Below are positions 17,034 to 26,600 of a stretch of 64,000 nt of DNA, piece after piece (position 1 is the stretch's first letter; every line of letters begins with the position of its first letter). This DNA is from Saccharothrix sp. ALI-22-I (GTDB lineage: Bacteria > Actinomycetota > Actinomycetes > Mycobacteriales > Pseudonocardiaceae): contig NZ_MTQP01000060.1 in the NCBI RefSeq assembly GCF_001984175.1, positions 124,001 to 188,000 on the forward strand. Reading direction: 5' to 3'. Both the position numbers and the translations under genes were made by a program. The notes below the pieces were generated by a model. It saw nothing but the letters and a program-made list of their open reading frames with translations. It searched no databases and was not told the DNA's origin.

Positions 17034-18520
17034 AGACGAGGACATACGGCGGGTGGCGCGCACGGCGTGGTTTCGGTGTCGGCCGGCTGACCGAGGCGCA
17101 GACCGCGGCCATGACCGCGTGCCTGTTCGTCCCACTCGGTGTGTGGATGGTGATCGCCACCTTCGGCCTGCCGCTGCTGATCCTGCCGGTCGTCATCGCC
17201 GTCGCGGTGATCACCGCCGCGTTGACGCTGATCCCGCACCGTGCCCACGGCACCTCGATCGGCGGCGCGGTGGTGATCTGGGTACGCACCCGCACCGCCC
17301 GGCGACGCGGGTGGACGGACTGGGAAAGCGGCGTGTTCACCACACACCCGCGCCGTCACGAACTGCCCGGCGTCCTGGCGCCGGTCATGCCGCTGTCCAC
17401 TCAGGACGGACTCGGGCAGCCCTACGGGCTGCTGTGGGACCGGCGGACCGGCCGGTTGACCTCGAGCGTGCGCGTCGCGCCGGTGGGAACCGTGCTGGCC
17501 GACCAGGAACGCACCGATCTGTGGATCGGGAGCTTCGCCGGCTGGCTGGCGTCACTGGGCTACGAGCCGACCATCGAACACATCGCGATCGTCGTGGAAT
17601 CCGCGCCGGCCACCGGCGTCGAACTCGCCGACTACGTCGCCGAACGTCTCGACCCCGCGGCCCCGGCCGTGGCACGCGAGACGATGATCGACGTCGCCGA
17701 GGCGCATCGCGGCGCGACGGCCGACATCAGCGCACGGGTCAACATGACGTTCCAACCACAACGCGCCCGGCCCGCGCCGAAGGACGACTCCGAACGCGTC
17801 GCCGAGGTCAGCCGGGCACTGACCGGTCTGGAGGGCGACCTGCCGCTGACCGGCGTCGCCACCCTGGGACGGGCGACCGCGGCGCAGTGGACGCACTGGC
17901 TGCGCAGCGCCTACGACCCTCACGCCCGCGGCGAACTGGGTCGCCTGGCCGAACAGAACCACCTTCTCGCCTGGGCCGACGCCGGACCGGTGCGCGCCGA
18001 GTCGCTGACCGACCACTACTGGCACGACTCCGGCTGGAGCGTGTCGTGGGCGATGGCCGCGCTGCCCGAGCAGAACGTCACCTCCACCATCCTCGCGCCG
18101 CTGGTCACCCCCGGCCGCTACCACCGCCGGGTCTGCATCACCTACCAGCCCTACCCCGCCGACCAGGCCGGCGACGTCGTGACCCGGGAGGCGTCGGGCA
18201 GCTCGTTCCGCCGCCAGCTGCGCCACCGCCGCGGTGTCGACGACACCGCCCGCGACCGCGCCGACGAAGCCCGCGCCGTCCAGGCCGCCGAGGAGGAAGC
18301 CCACGGCGCCGGTGTGGGGCTGTGGGCCATGTACGTCACCACCACCGTGTCCGACCCGGGTCAACTGCCCGACGCCATCGCCGACATGGAGTCGCGCGCC
18401 CGCAACGCCAAACTGCGGCTGCGCCGCTGCTGGGGCTGGCAGCACGCCGGTTTCGTCGCCTCGCTCGGGGCCGGCATCTACCCGCCGGAACTGTCCAAGA
18501 GGGGCCGGTGGGCGCGGTGA
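17030..18520 (+). CDS. SCO6880-family membrane protein (PrgI/VirB4-N-like)
   Basis: The 496-aa protein has two N-terminal membrane helices (about 28-68; VPLGVWMVIATFGLPLLIL and AVAVITAALTLIPH). A large cytoplasmic domain of the SCO6880 type follows, typically encoded next to a VirB4-like ATPase in actinobacterial conjugation clusters. Motifs include YGLLWDRRTGRLTSSVRV, TDLWIGSFAGWLASLGYEP, ESLTDHYWHDSGWSVSWAM and an RRWGWQ-like C-terminal part. It has no P-loop. In this system the PrgI-like anchor plus the VirB4 N-terminal half seem to be one protein and the motor the next. The start overlaps the previous stop (ATGA). A coding-like stretch continues in this frame beyond the stop. Confidence 0.82.
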   Translation: MKTRTYGGWRARRGFGVGRLTEAQTAAMTACLFVPLGVWMVIATFGLPLLILPVVIAVAVITAALTLIPHRAHGTSIGGAVVIWVRTRTARRRGWTDWESGVFTTHPRRHELPGVLAPVMPLSTQDGLGQPYGLLWDRRTGRLTSSVRVAPVGTVLADQERTDLWIGSFAGWLASLGYEPTIEHIAIVVESAPATGVELADYVAERLDPAAPAVARETMIDVAEAHRGATADISARVNMTFQPQRARPAPKDDSERVAEVSRALTGLEGDLPLTGVATLGRATAAQWTHWLRSAYDPHARGELGRLAEQNHLLAWADAGPVRAESLTDHYWHDSGWSVSWAMAALPEQNVTSTILAPLVTPGRYHRRVCITYQPYPADQAGDVVTREASGSSFRRQLRHRRGVDDTARDRADEARAVQAAEEEAHGAGVGLWAMYVTTTVSDPGQLPDAIADMESRARNAKLRLRRCWGWQHAGFVASLGAGIYPPELSKRGRWAR

Positions 18521-18666
18521 CCAGACTGCCCCGCCCCGACCGGCGCCCCGTCCGGCGCACACCGCCGCCCCGGCCATTCCGACCGCGCGGCGGCCGGCGA
18601 CGACTCCCCGCCCGCGGACGCCGACGGAGACCACGCACCGGGCGACGTCGCGGCCACGGGCCGTGA
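18517..18666 (+). CDS. Possible small arginine-rich ORF
   Basis: The 49-codon frame starts with a GTG that overlaps the previous stop (GTGA), as real genes do in this operon. The product is almost half Arg and Pro, which is also what a non-coding frame of GC-rich DNA gives. It lies in the 223-base gap before the VirB4-like gene. Kept only as a candidate. Confidence 0.2.
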   Translation: MTRLPRPDRRPVRRTPPPRPFRPRGGRRRLPARGRRRRPRTGRRRGHGP

Positions 18667-18743
18667 CGCGCACGTCGACGACGAGCGCACGCCGGTCGGG
18701 GGACCGGCACAAGACCAGGCTTTCCGAGTCGTTGGGGGACGAC

Positions 18744-20381
18744 ATGCTGTGGACACGACGAAGGCGCGGCCGTACCGCCGCGAAGCACGGACAGGCGCCG
18801 ACGCCGACACCCGGGCCGGCGGGCCAACCGCCCAAGGGCGCGAAGGGAGCGAAGGGAGCACCTCCCGACGCCTCCGCGCCCTTCGACGGCGGGGGCGTGC
18901 CGCAGACGGTGGCCGCCGCCGCGGCGCGGGTCGTGCCGGCCAGGCTCGACCCGCTGGCCGATCTGCGCGCCCGGCCCGTTCCGCCCGCCCGCGGCTGGGC
19001 GACCGCCGGCGGCGGCCGGGACCACCACGTCGGCAGCGCCACGGTGTGGCAGGGCACGACCGCGCAACTGGCCGGCCTGTATCCGTTCGTCGGCGGCAGC
19101 GGTTCGCGGGTGCGCGGCGTGCCGATCGGCCACGACCTGTTCACGCACGAGCCCGTGGGTCTCCACCCCGGCGACTGGCTGAAAATGGGGCTCATTTCCA
19201 ATACCGGTCTGTGGGTGCAAGCCCAACCGGGTGTGGGCAAGAGCGCGTTCGCCAAGCGCCTGGGCACCGGTCTGGTCGCCATGGGATGGAACCTGTTCGT
19301 ACCGGCGGACGTGAAGGGGGAGTACTCGGCGTTGATCGCCAACCTCGGCGGCACCGTCATCAAGGTCGGCCGGGGCCACGACGCGATCAACCCGCTCGAT
19401 CCCGGGCCGCTGGGACAGGTGCTGGCCCGGGAGCCGGCGGGGCGGCGACGCGACGCGCTGCGGGAAAGCATCCGGGCACGCCAGTCCGCGCTGCTGGAGG
19501 GGCTGCTGCTGCTGGAGTTGGACCGCCAGCCGACCCCGACCGAGCGCAACATCGTCAGCCGCGCCCTGGACCTGGCAGCCGACGCCGACATCGACGGCCA
19601 ACCCACCATCCCCGAGGTCCTGCGGGTGCTCGACCAGGCGCCGGCGAGGCTGCTGGACGCCGCGCGCGTCGAGGCTGACGTCAGGCGGTACTTCGACCTG
19701 ATGCGGCCGGTGCTGTCGGCGCTGGACCTGCTGGTCGAAGGGCCACTGCGGGGCCTGTTCGACCGGCGCAGCACCGCACGCCTGGACCCGGAGTCGCCGG
19801 CGACCAGCCTGGACATCAGCGCACTGGACGAGGAGACCGACGAGGTCGTCGCCGCCGCGATGCTGTGCAGCTGGGCCTGGGGCAGCGGCATGATCGAAGC
19901 CCGCCAGGCCGGCGCCGGCCGCAACATCCTGTGGGTCCAGGACGAAGCGTGGCGGGCGCTGCGCACCGGCCCCGGCCTGGTCGAGAAGTCCGACCGGATG
20001 ACGAGGTTGAACCGCCACAAGGGCGTGGCGTCGATGTACCTGACGCACTCCATGGACGACCTGGAGGCCCTGCCCACCGCCGAGGACCGGGCCAAGGCCC
20101 GCGGCATCGCCAGCAGGTGCGCCGTGCACGTCTACGGCGGACTCCCGGCCACCGAACTGGGTTCGCTGGCCACGACGCTGTCCAGCCGCGAGGCCGAACT
20201 GCTGGCCTCCTGGCAGAGCGCGGGCACCTGGGTGCCCGGCCAGCGCCACCCCGGACGCGGTCTCTACCTGATCAAGGCCGGTGAGCGCGCCGGGCTGCCG
20301 GTGCGCATGCACCTGCACCGCCGCGAACTGGAGCTCTACAACACCGACGCCGCGTTCCAGCACACCGGGCCGGCGGCATGA
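18744..20381 (+). CDS. VirB4/TraC-like conjugation ATPase
   Basis: The 545-aa protein carries the motor half of VirB4-type ATPases. It has Walker A QPGVGKSAFAK (K166), Walker B ILWVQDEAW (D400, E401) and a VKGEY segment binding the edge of the RecA fold. The LTHSMDDLEALPTAEDRAKARG and FGGLPATELGSL-like C-terminal motifs of the family also appear. It would power substrate handling and pilus or channel assembly at the membrane. I chose the ATG at 18744, which has GGGGGA 5-10 bases upstream; the frame is open further upstream, so a longer N-terminus is possible. The membrane partner is the preceding SCO6880 protein. Confidence 0.88.
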   Translation: MLWTRRRRGRTAAKHGQAPTPTPGPAGQPPKGAKGAKGAPPDASAPFDGGGVPQTVAAAAARVVPARLDPLADLRARPVPPARGWATAGGGRDHHVGSATVWQGTTAQLAGLYPFVGGSGSRVRGVPIGHDLFTHEPVGLHPGDWLKMGLISNTGLWVQAQPGVGKSAFAKRLGTGLVAMGWNLFVPADVKGEYSALIANLGGTVIKVGRGHDAINPLDPGPLGQVLAREPAGRRRDALRESIRARQSALLEGLLLLELDRQPTPTERNIVSRALDLAADADIDGQPTIPEVLRVLDQAPARLLDAARVEADVRRYFDLMRPVLSALDLLVEGPLRGLFDRRSTARLDPESPATSLDISALDEETDEVVAAAMLCSWAWGSGMIEARQAGAGRNILWVQDEAWRALRTGPGLVEKSDRMTRLNRHKGVASMYLTHSMDDLEALPTAEDRAKARGIASRCAVHVYGGLPATELGSLATTLSSREAELLASWQSAGTWVPGQRHPGRGLYLIKAGERAGLPVRMHLHRRELELYNTDAAFQHTGPAA

Positions 20382-20509
20382 CGGCCGGACACCGCCCGCG
20401 CACCCGGCGCGCATCGCGCCGAGTCCACCGGTGGCACCGGACGCCCTGACCGGGTCGTCGACGCACACCGCCACGCACACCGCCACATCACTGTTCGGGG
20501 GGACAGGGG

Positions 20510-20620
20510 ATGACCAGCACCGACAGCACAACCGCACATCCGCGGCGGCGACCGCGACGTCCGCCGCCGACGTACGGCGCACAGCGGCACGACGCACGCC
20601 TGAACACCGTGCGGATGTGA
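20510..20620 (+). CDS. Possible small basic ORF between the two transfer ATPases
   Basis: The 36-codon ORF has an ATG and a very good ribosome-binding site (GGGGGGACAGGGG directly upstream), and it ends 9 bases before the coupling-protein start. The product is Arg/Pro-rich. It could be a leader peptide that couples translation to the next gene. There is no homology signal by eye. Confidence 0.35.
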   Translation: MTSTDSTTAHPRRRPRRPPPTYGAQRHDARLNTVRM

Positions 20621-20629
20621 CGAGCCGCC

Positions 20630-22495
20630 ATGTCCAGTCCGTACACACGCCGTAACGCCGGCGGCGGGGCACCGGTCGCGCCCTGGCTGATCACCGGCGT
20701 GATCGGCTTGATCTTCGCCGCGCTGGGCGCGGCGTGGGTCGCCGCCCACCTCGCGTCGGCCGACGGGTTCACGGTGCCGCCCTACGGCGACGTCGCCACC
20801 ACCCTGAAGAAACAGGGCCTGCCCGGACTGATCGGCACCGACGGGTCCACACCCCTGTTCTTCATCGTCCTTTGCGGACAAGTCGTCGTGGTGTCGGGCG
20901 TCGCGATCACGGTGACGCTACTGGTCATCCGTCGTCGCAGCCCGCGCGACGGGCGGCGGGCGATGACCGCGCCCCGCGCGTTCCGCGACCTGCAACTGCG
21001 CGCGGTGGCCAAACGCGCCATCGGGCTGCGCCCCTCGCTCAAGGGCCGCAAGCCCAAGACGCTGCGCCCCCTCGAGGTCGGCGTGTCCCTCGGCGACGTC
21101 TCGGGCACCACGCTCTACAAGTCCTTCGAGGACGTCGAACTGGTCATCTGCGGCCCCCGCTCCAACAAGACCAGCGCCAAGGTCGTGCCGGACATCCTCG
21201 CCGCGCCGGGCCCGGTCGTCGCGACCAGCAACAAGCCCGACGTGTGGCTGCTGACCGCCACCGTGCGGGCGAAGAAGGGCCCCGTCTTCCTGTTCGACCC
21301 CCAGCTGATCACCTACCAGCAGCAGCGCTTCTGGTGGAACCCGCTGGCGACGGTGACCAGCGTCGAGTCCGCCTCCCGCATGGCCTCCTACTTCATGCGC
21401 GAGGTCGGCGGCGGCGGGGGGACCGAGCGGGCCGACCCGTTCTTCACCCCGGCGTCGCAGAAGACGTTGCGGCAGATGCTGCTGGCGGCCGCGTGCTCCG
21501 GACACACCCTGCGCGATGTCGTGATGTGGGTGGCGACCCGCTCCGAGGAACCCGCGTTCCATCTGGAGAAGGCCGGGTACGGCGACCAGGCGGCCAGCCT
21601 GAAGTCCACTCTGGAGTTGGCGCCGGAGACCAAGGGCGGCATCTACGAAGGCGTCGCCACCGCGTTGTCGTGCCTGGAGTCCGAGGCGCTGCTGCGCTGG
21701 GTGACCCCGCCCTCGACCTGGCGGCAGCCACCGTCGGACCCGAAATCCATCGCCGAGTTGCGCCTGTGGACCCTGATCACCCGCGGCGTCGGCCCGCACC
21801 CCACCCTCTATCTGCTCTCCCGCGAGGGCGAGGGCAGCGGCCGGCCGGTGGTCGCCGCGATCGTCGGTGAGCTGATCGAGATCTGCACGCGCGCCGCCCA
21901 GGCCAACGGCGGACGCCTGGACCCCACGGTCTGCATGAGCCTCGACGAAGCGGCGAACATCGTCCGCCTGCCCGAACTTCCGAACTGGTACAGCTACTTC
22001 GGGTCGATGGGCCTGATGGTGACCGTGATCCTCCAGTCGCGGGAGCAGGGCCGCGCGGTCTGGGGCAAGGAGGGCTTCGACGCGCTCTGGTCCGCGGCGA
22101 CGATCAAGACCGTCGGCGCCGGTGTCCAGGACGCGGATTTCGCCGAATACCTCTCGCAGTTGGTCGGCGACCACAAGGTCGAGGAAGTCTCGACCTCCTA
22201 CTCCAGCGGCGGCGGCTCGACCTCACGGTCACTGCGCACCGAGCGGATCATGCCCGCCTCGGAGATCGCGGCGCTGCCCAAGACCCACGCGTTGATGTTC
22301 AGCGCCGGCCGCCGCACCGCTCTGCTCACCTTGCACCCCTGGTACGCCGAACGCGACCCGCTCACCGAACAGATCACCACCTACTCGCGCGAGGCCACCT
22401 CCCAGGTCCAGCAGGCCGCCATCGACTACCTCGGCCCCGACAACCCCGTCGCCGCGGCACTCACCGCCGAACTGGCAGCAGGTGGCCGCCGATGA
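20630..22495 (+). CDS. VirD4/TraG-like type IV coupling ATPase
   Basis: The 621-aa protein has two N-terminal membrane helices (LITGVIGLIFAALGAAWVAA and FFIVLCGQVVVVSGVAITVTLLVI). A TraG/VirD4 nucleotide-binding core with VVATSNKPDVW, FDPQ and the TVILQSREQGRAVWG C-terminal motifs follows. The Walker B is CMSLDEAANI (D439, E440). The P-loop reads GPRSNKTS (175-182) and lacks the Gly before Lys of the usual GPTGSGKT. It would dock DNA-protein substrates to the transfer channel. The stop overlaps the next start (ATGA). Confidence 0.88.
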   Translation: MSSPYTRRNAGGGAPVAPWLITGVIGLIFAALGAAWVAAHLASADGFTVPPYGDVATTLKKQGLPGLIGTDGSTPLFFIVLCGQVVVVSGVAITVTLLVIRRRSPRDGRRAMTAPRAFRDLQLRAVAKRAIGLRPSLKGRKPKTLRPLEVGVSLGDVSGTTLYKSFEDVELVICGPRSNKTSAKVVPDILAAPGPVVATSNKPDVWLLTATVRAKKGPVFLFDPQLITYQQQRFWWNPLATVTSVESASRMASYFMREVGGGGGTERADPFFTPASQKTLRQMLLAAACSGHTLRDVVMWVATRSEEPAFHLEKAGYGDQAASLKSTLELAPETKGGIYEGVATALSCLESEALLRWVTPPSTWRQPPSDPKSIAELRLWTLITRGVGPHPTLYLLSREGEGSGRPVVAAIVGELIEICTRAAQANGGRLDPTVCMSLDEAANIVRLPELPNWYSYFGSMGLMVTVILQSREQGRAVWGKEGFDALWSAATIKTVGAGVQDADFAEYLSQLVGDHKVEEVSTSYSSGGGSTSRSLRTERIMPASEIAALPKTHALMFSAGRRTALLTLHPWYAERDPLTEQITTYSREATSQVQQAAIDYLGPDNPVAAALTAELAAGGRR

Positions 22496-23283
22496 CCGCC
22501 CCCGACCGCCTGGCACAGCTGGAGCAGCGCGTGGCCGCGCTGGAAGCCGACAACTTCGAGCTGGTCACCGAAGTCCACGAACTGCGCGGCCTGACCCAGT
22601 GGGCGGCCAAGGGCCTCGACGACGTCGAAACCTCCGTCCGCACCCTGGCCATGCACTACGTCGAACACGCCGACACGCTCACCACCCTCACCCGCCAGGG
22701 CACCCCCGGCGACGACCCCGACGGCCCCGACGGCCCCGGCCCGTCCGTGTTCGACGAGGGTCTTTTCGGCGCCTACGGCCCCGACCGGGAGCCGGGAGCC
22801 GACAGCGGGGCGGGCGGCCCCGTCGCCGGCGGTGTCGACGTGCTGTTCGGCGGCGGCGACCTCGTGCCGCTGTTCGACGGCGGAGCACCACCCCCCGACG
22901 GCACACCGACCGCCGGAGCGACCCCCGGCCCGGACCTGCCGGTCCTGCACGCGTGGGTGGAAACCCACATCGCGCCGATGGTCCGCAAGACCAGCACCTC
23001 CGGCGAAGGCAACGGCATCCGCTGGTGCCGCACCTGGTGGCTGCACCACGACGCCGTCCAGCGCTTCATCGCCTTGTTCCTGTCCTGGCACGAACTGTCC
23101 GGCGAGGAATCCGCGACCTGGCTGTCGGTCTACCTGCGCGACCACCTCGACCCCCACCTGAGCACCCTGACCAGCCCGTTCGGGCCGTTCTACCTGTGCT
23201 CGCCCACCCGCCACAGCGACGCCACCCAGCCACTGGGCCAAGCCGACCTCAGCCAGGCACCGGCACCGGGAGCAACGGCATGA
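22492..23283 (+). CDS. DUF4913 domain protein
   Basis: The 263-aa protein has an N-terminal coiled coil (RLAQLEQRVAALEADNFELV), a Gly/Asp/Pro-rich linker (about 70-145) and a C-terminal DUF4913 domain. The domain is marked by the Trp-rich core GIRWCRTWWLHHDAVQRF and LYLRDHLDPH-type motifs. DUF4913 proteins recur beside TraG-like ATPases in actinobacterial mobile elements; their role is unknown. It is translationally coupled to the coupling ATPase before it and to the next gene after it. Confidence 0.8.
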   Translation: MTAPDRLAQLEQRVAALEADNFELVTEVHELRGLTQWAAKGLDDVETSVRTLAMHYVEHADTLTTLTRQGTPGDDPDGPDGPGPSVFDEGLFGAYGPDREPGADSGAGGPVAGGVDVLFGGGDLVPLFDGGAPPPDGTPTAGATPGPDLPVLHAWVETHIAPMVRKTSTSGEGNGIRWCRTWWLHHDAVQRFIALFLSWHELSGEESATWLSVYLRDHLDPHLSTLTSPFGPFYLCSPTRHSDATQPLGQADLSQAPAPGATA

Positions 23284-23675
23284 ACAACTCCTCCCACGAC
23301 CACACGGCCCCGAATCCCCAGGCGGCCGGCATACCCGACGTGGCTGCCTCGATGGCGGCCTTGGAAGCGAACTGGGTCGACCTCACCGATCACATTCGTC
23401 GACTCCGTGACTTCGACGCGCGAACCGCGGTCGGACTCGACGGGCTGTTGGAGGAACTCACGGAGCTCGCGGACGGAGTCTTCGCCGTCATCGACCCGAT
23501 CGCCTGGACACAGGCCCGCCTCGGCACCCACGGTCTGACCACTCCCGCCGTCGACCTCTCCGACCCGCAGCGAACCCACCAGGACAGCACAAGCAGCCCC
23601 CGCGCAACCGACCACACGGGCGAGGCACCCGGCGCCACCGCCTCGCCGGAACCACCCGCGGGGAGCCGACCATGA
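23280..23675 (+). CDS. Small hypothetical protein, helical core
   Basis: The 131-aa protein starts at the ATG overlapping the previous stop. A helical core (VAASMAALEANWVDLTDHIRRLRDF through LLEELTELADGVFAVIDPI) is followed by a disordered Pro/Thr/Ser tail. There is no membrane segment and no family is recognised. The stop overlaps the ATG at 23672 that opens the giant frame. It is probably a cytoplasmic accessory protein of the transfer operon. Confidence 0.65.
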   Translation: MNNSSHDHTAPNPQAAGIPDVAASMAALEANWVDLTDHIRRLRDFDARTAVGLDGLLEELTELADGVFAVIDPIAWTQARLGTHGLTTPAVDLSDPQRTHQDSTSSPRATDHTGEAPGATASPEPPAGSRP

Positions 23676-26600
23676 CCACACCCGGCCATCCGACGGGAGG
23701 GCCCGGCGACGACCGCGTGCCGAACCCCGACGTGCACACTGGTCCCGAGGAGGAAGTCCATGCCGATGAACCACTACGGGCTCCAGGCCAAAGAGCACTG
23801 GCAGAAGGACCGGCCGCAGGAGTACGCACGACTGGAGGACCCGGAGGCGTACTTCACGCAGGTGGGCGAGGACCTGGAGGAACGGATCGACCAGCGCAGG
23901 CTGGCCTTGGAGGCGACGGCACCCTCGACCTCGAGCTACCTGGCCAACGTGGCGGCGCTGAACACGGCCTGGCAGACAGCGGAGTCGGAGGTGCTCAGGG
24001 AATACTTCGGGGAGGACGAGACCGGCCCGGAGACGACGCCGGAGTAGCCCGCTTCACCCCCGAGAGCCAGGACGACTTCGCCCGCTCGGGTGCCAGGACC
24101 AAGGTCCGCGACAACCTCGCCGCGTTGCGGGTGCTGCGCCTGCTCGACGAGCAGGACAGGCCCGCCACCGCCGAGGAACAGGCCGTGCTGGCCCGCTGGG
24201 GCGGCTGGGGCTCGGTGCCCCAGGTGTTCGACAAGCCGGAGTTCGAGCAGGAACGCGCCGAACTGCGCGAGTTGCTCAGCGAGGCCGACTACGCCGAGGC
24301 GTCCGCCTCCACGCTCAACGCCCACTACACCCACGCCGGGATGGTCACGGCAATCTGGAACGGCCTGGCCCGCCTGGGCTTCGCCGGCGGTGACGTGCTC
24401 GAACCAGGCTGCGGCCCGGGGCACTTCATCGGCCTGGCGCCCGAGGACGCACGGATGGTCGGCGTCGAACTGGACCCGACCACGGCCGCCATCGCACGGG
24501 CCCTCTACCCCGACGTGCACGTCGTCACCGGCGACTTCGCCGACCTGGACGCCGCCGAGGGCAGCTTCGACGCCGTCGTGGGCAACGTGCCCTTCGGCGA
24601 CTGGCAGGTGCGCGACGAACGCCACAATCCGGGCACCCGGCTGGTGCTGCACGACCACTTCATCGTCAAGAGCCTGCACCTGGTCCGGCCCGGCGGCCTC
24701 GTGGCGGTGCTGACCTCGTCCGGGACGATGGACAAGATCAATCCCGAGGCGCGGCGGCGCATGGCACAGCTGGGCGACCTGGTCGGAGCGATCCGCCTGC
24801 CCACCGACGCCCACCAGCGCGCCGCCGGCACCGACGTCGTCACGGACCTGCTCATCCTGCGCCGCCGCCACCCCGACGAGCAGATCCGGGTGCACTCGGA
24901 GACCTGGGAGCGGTCGCTGCCGGTCGAGATCGGCCAGGACGGCACCGTCCTCAACGTCAACCGCTATTTCCTCGACCACCCGGAGAACGTGCTGGGCACG
25001 TTCGACGCCCAGCGCCGCCAGTACGACAGCAAGGAACTCGTGGTCCGCGGCGACCCGGCCACCGTCGTGGAACAGTTCGCCGAGGCGGTGGACCGGGTGG
25101 CCGGCGAGGCCCTGTGGGTCCGGTTCACCCGTCCCCTCCCGACACCTGCGGCCGAGACGCGCCCGCTGGGACAGATCGGGCTGCTGGAGGCCGAGGACCG
25201 GCGTTTCGACGGCATGTTCACCGCCCACGACGACGGCACCTTCACCCGGCTGGTCCGCGGCGAGCAGCAGCCCTACGAGCCGCCCGAGGACGAAGCCGAC
25301 GAACTGCGCCGCCTGATCTCCCTGCGCGACATCACCATCGCCCTGCACCGCGCCGAACAGACCACCGTCGAGGACAGCGCCGAGATCGCCGGGCTGCGCG
25401 CCCGGCTCAACAGTGTCTACGACGACTACGTGCGGCTCTACGGGCCGGTCAAGCGGTTCACGGTCACCGAACCCCTGGAGCAGGGCCGCTACGTCTACGG
25501 CAAGTGGTGCGACAAGCGCAACCTCGACAAGTACCCGCCCACCGCCGAGCAGCTCGCCGAGTTCTTCACCGGCCTGCGGAACCAGGGAATCGGCCAGGAC
25601 CTGCTGTCGACGTACCTGGAGTCGATCCGCAAGGACCACGCCAACGCCCGCAAGCGCCGGGTGAAGAAGGCGATCAAGGTTCTACTGGACAGTGAGCAGT
25701 ACAGGGGCGCCGAGGACGCGCAGAGCCTGCTGGACGCGCTTGCCGAGTCCAACCCCGCTCTGCTGCTGTCGCGGGCCGAGATCAAGGACATCCCGCCGCG
25801 TCCGGACGCCTACCCGCCCGCCGAGACGATCATCGCCACCGCGCCGCCGGAGACCGATCCCGACCTGGACCTGGACGAGCTGGGGCTCAGGACCACCAGG
25901 ACCGAGCACCCCAAGCAGGGCGGATTCCGCCGCGACCCCCTGTCCAGCCGGGTGCGGGGCCTGGAGGACTACGACCCGGCCGCCGGCACCGCCCGTAAGT
26001 CCGACATCTTCACCAAGCGCGTGTCCAACCCGCGACCGGAGCGCCTGGGCGCCGACACCCCCGAGGAAGCGCTGTCGATCTGCCTGGACAGCCACTCCCG
26101 GGTCGACCTCGACGTGATCGCCGAGTTGCTCGGCATGCCCGACGCCGCACAGGCGCGCGAAGCGCTGGGCGAGCTGGTCTACGACGAACCCGGACGCGAG
26201 GATCCGGTGTGGGCGCGGGAGTACCTGTCGGGCAACGTGCGCGCCAAGCTCGCCCGCGCCCGCGAAGCAGCCCGGGAGGACGACCGGTTCGCCGTCAACG
26301 TCGCCGCCCTCGAACGCGTGGTGCCCGCCGACCTGGGGCCCGCGGAGATCGAGATCCGGCTCGGCTCCTGGATCGGCCCCTCCTACGTCCAGCAGTTCCT
26401 GCGCGAACTGTTGGACGACCAGGGCATCCGCGTCGAGGAGAAGCTCGGCTACTGGGCGATCACCGGCGGCAACGAGAACTCCGTGCTGGCGACCCAGATC
26501 TGGGGCACGGCCGGCAAGCACGCCCTGGACCTGGCCCAGGACCTGCTCGACGGCCGCGAGATCGTGGTGACCAGGATGGTCCCCACCGTGAGGGGAGGCG

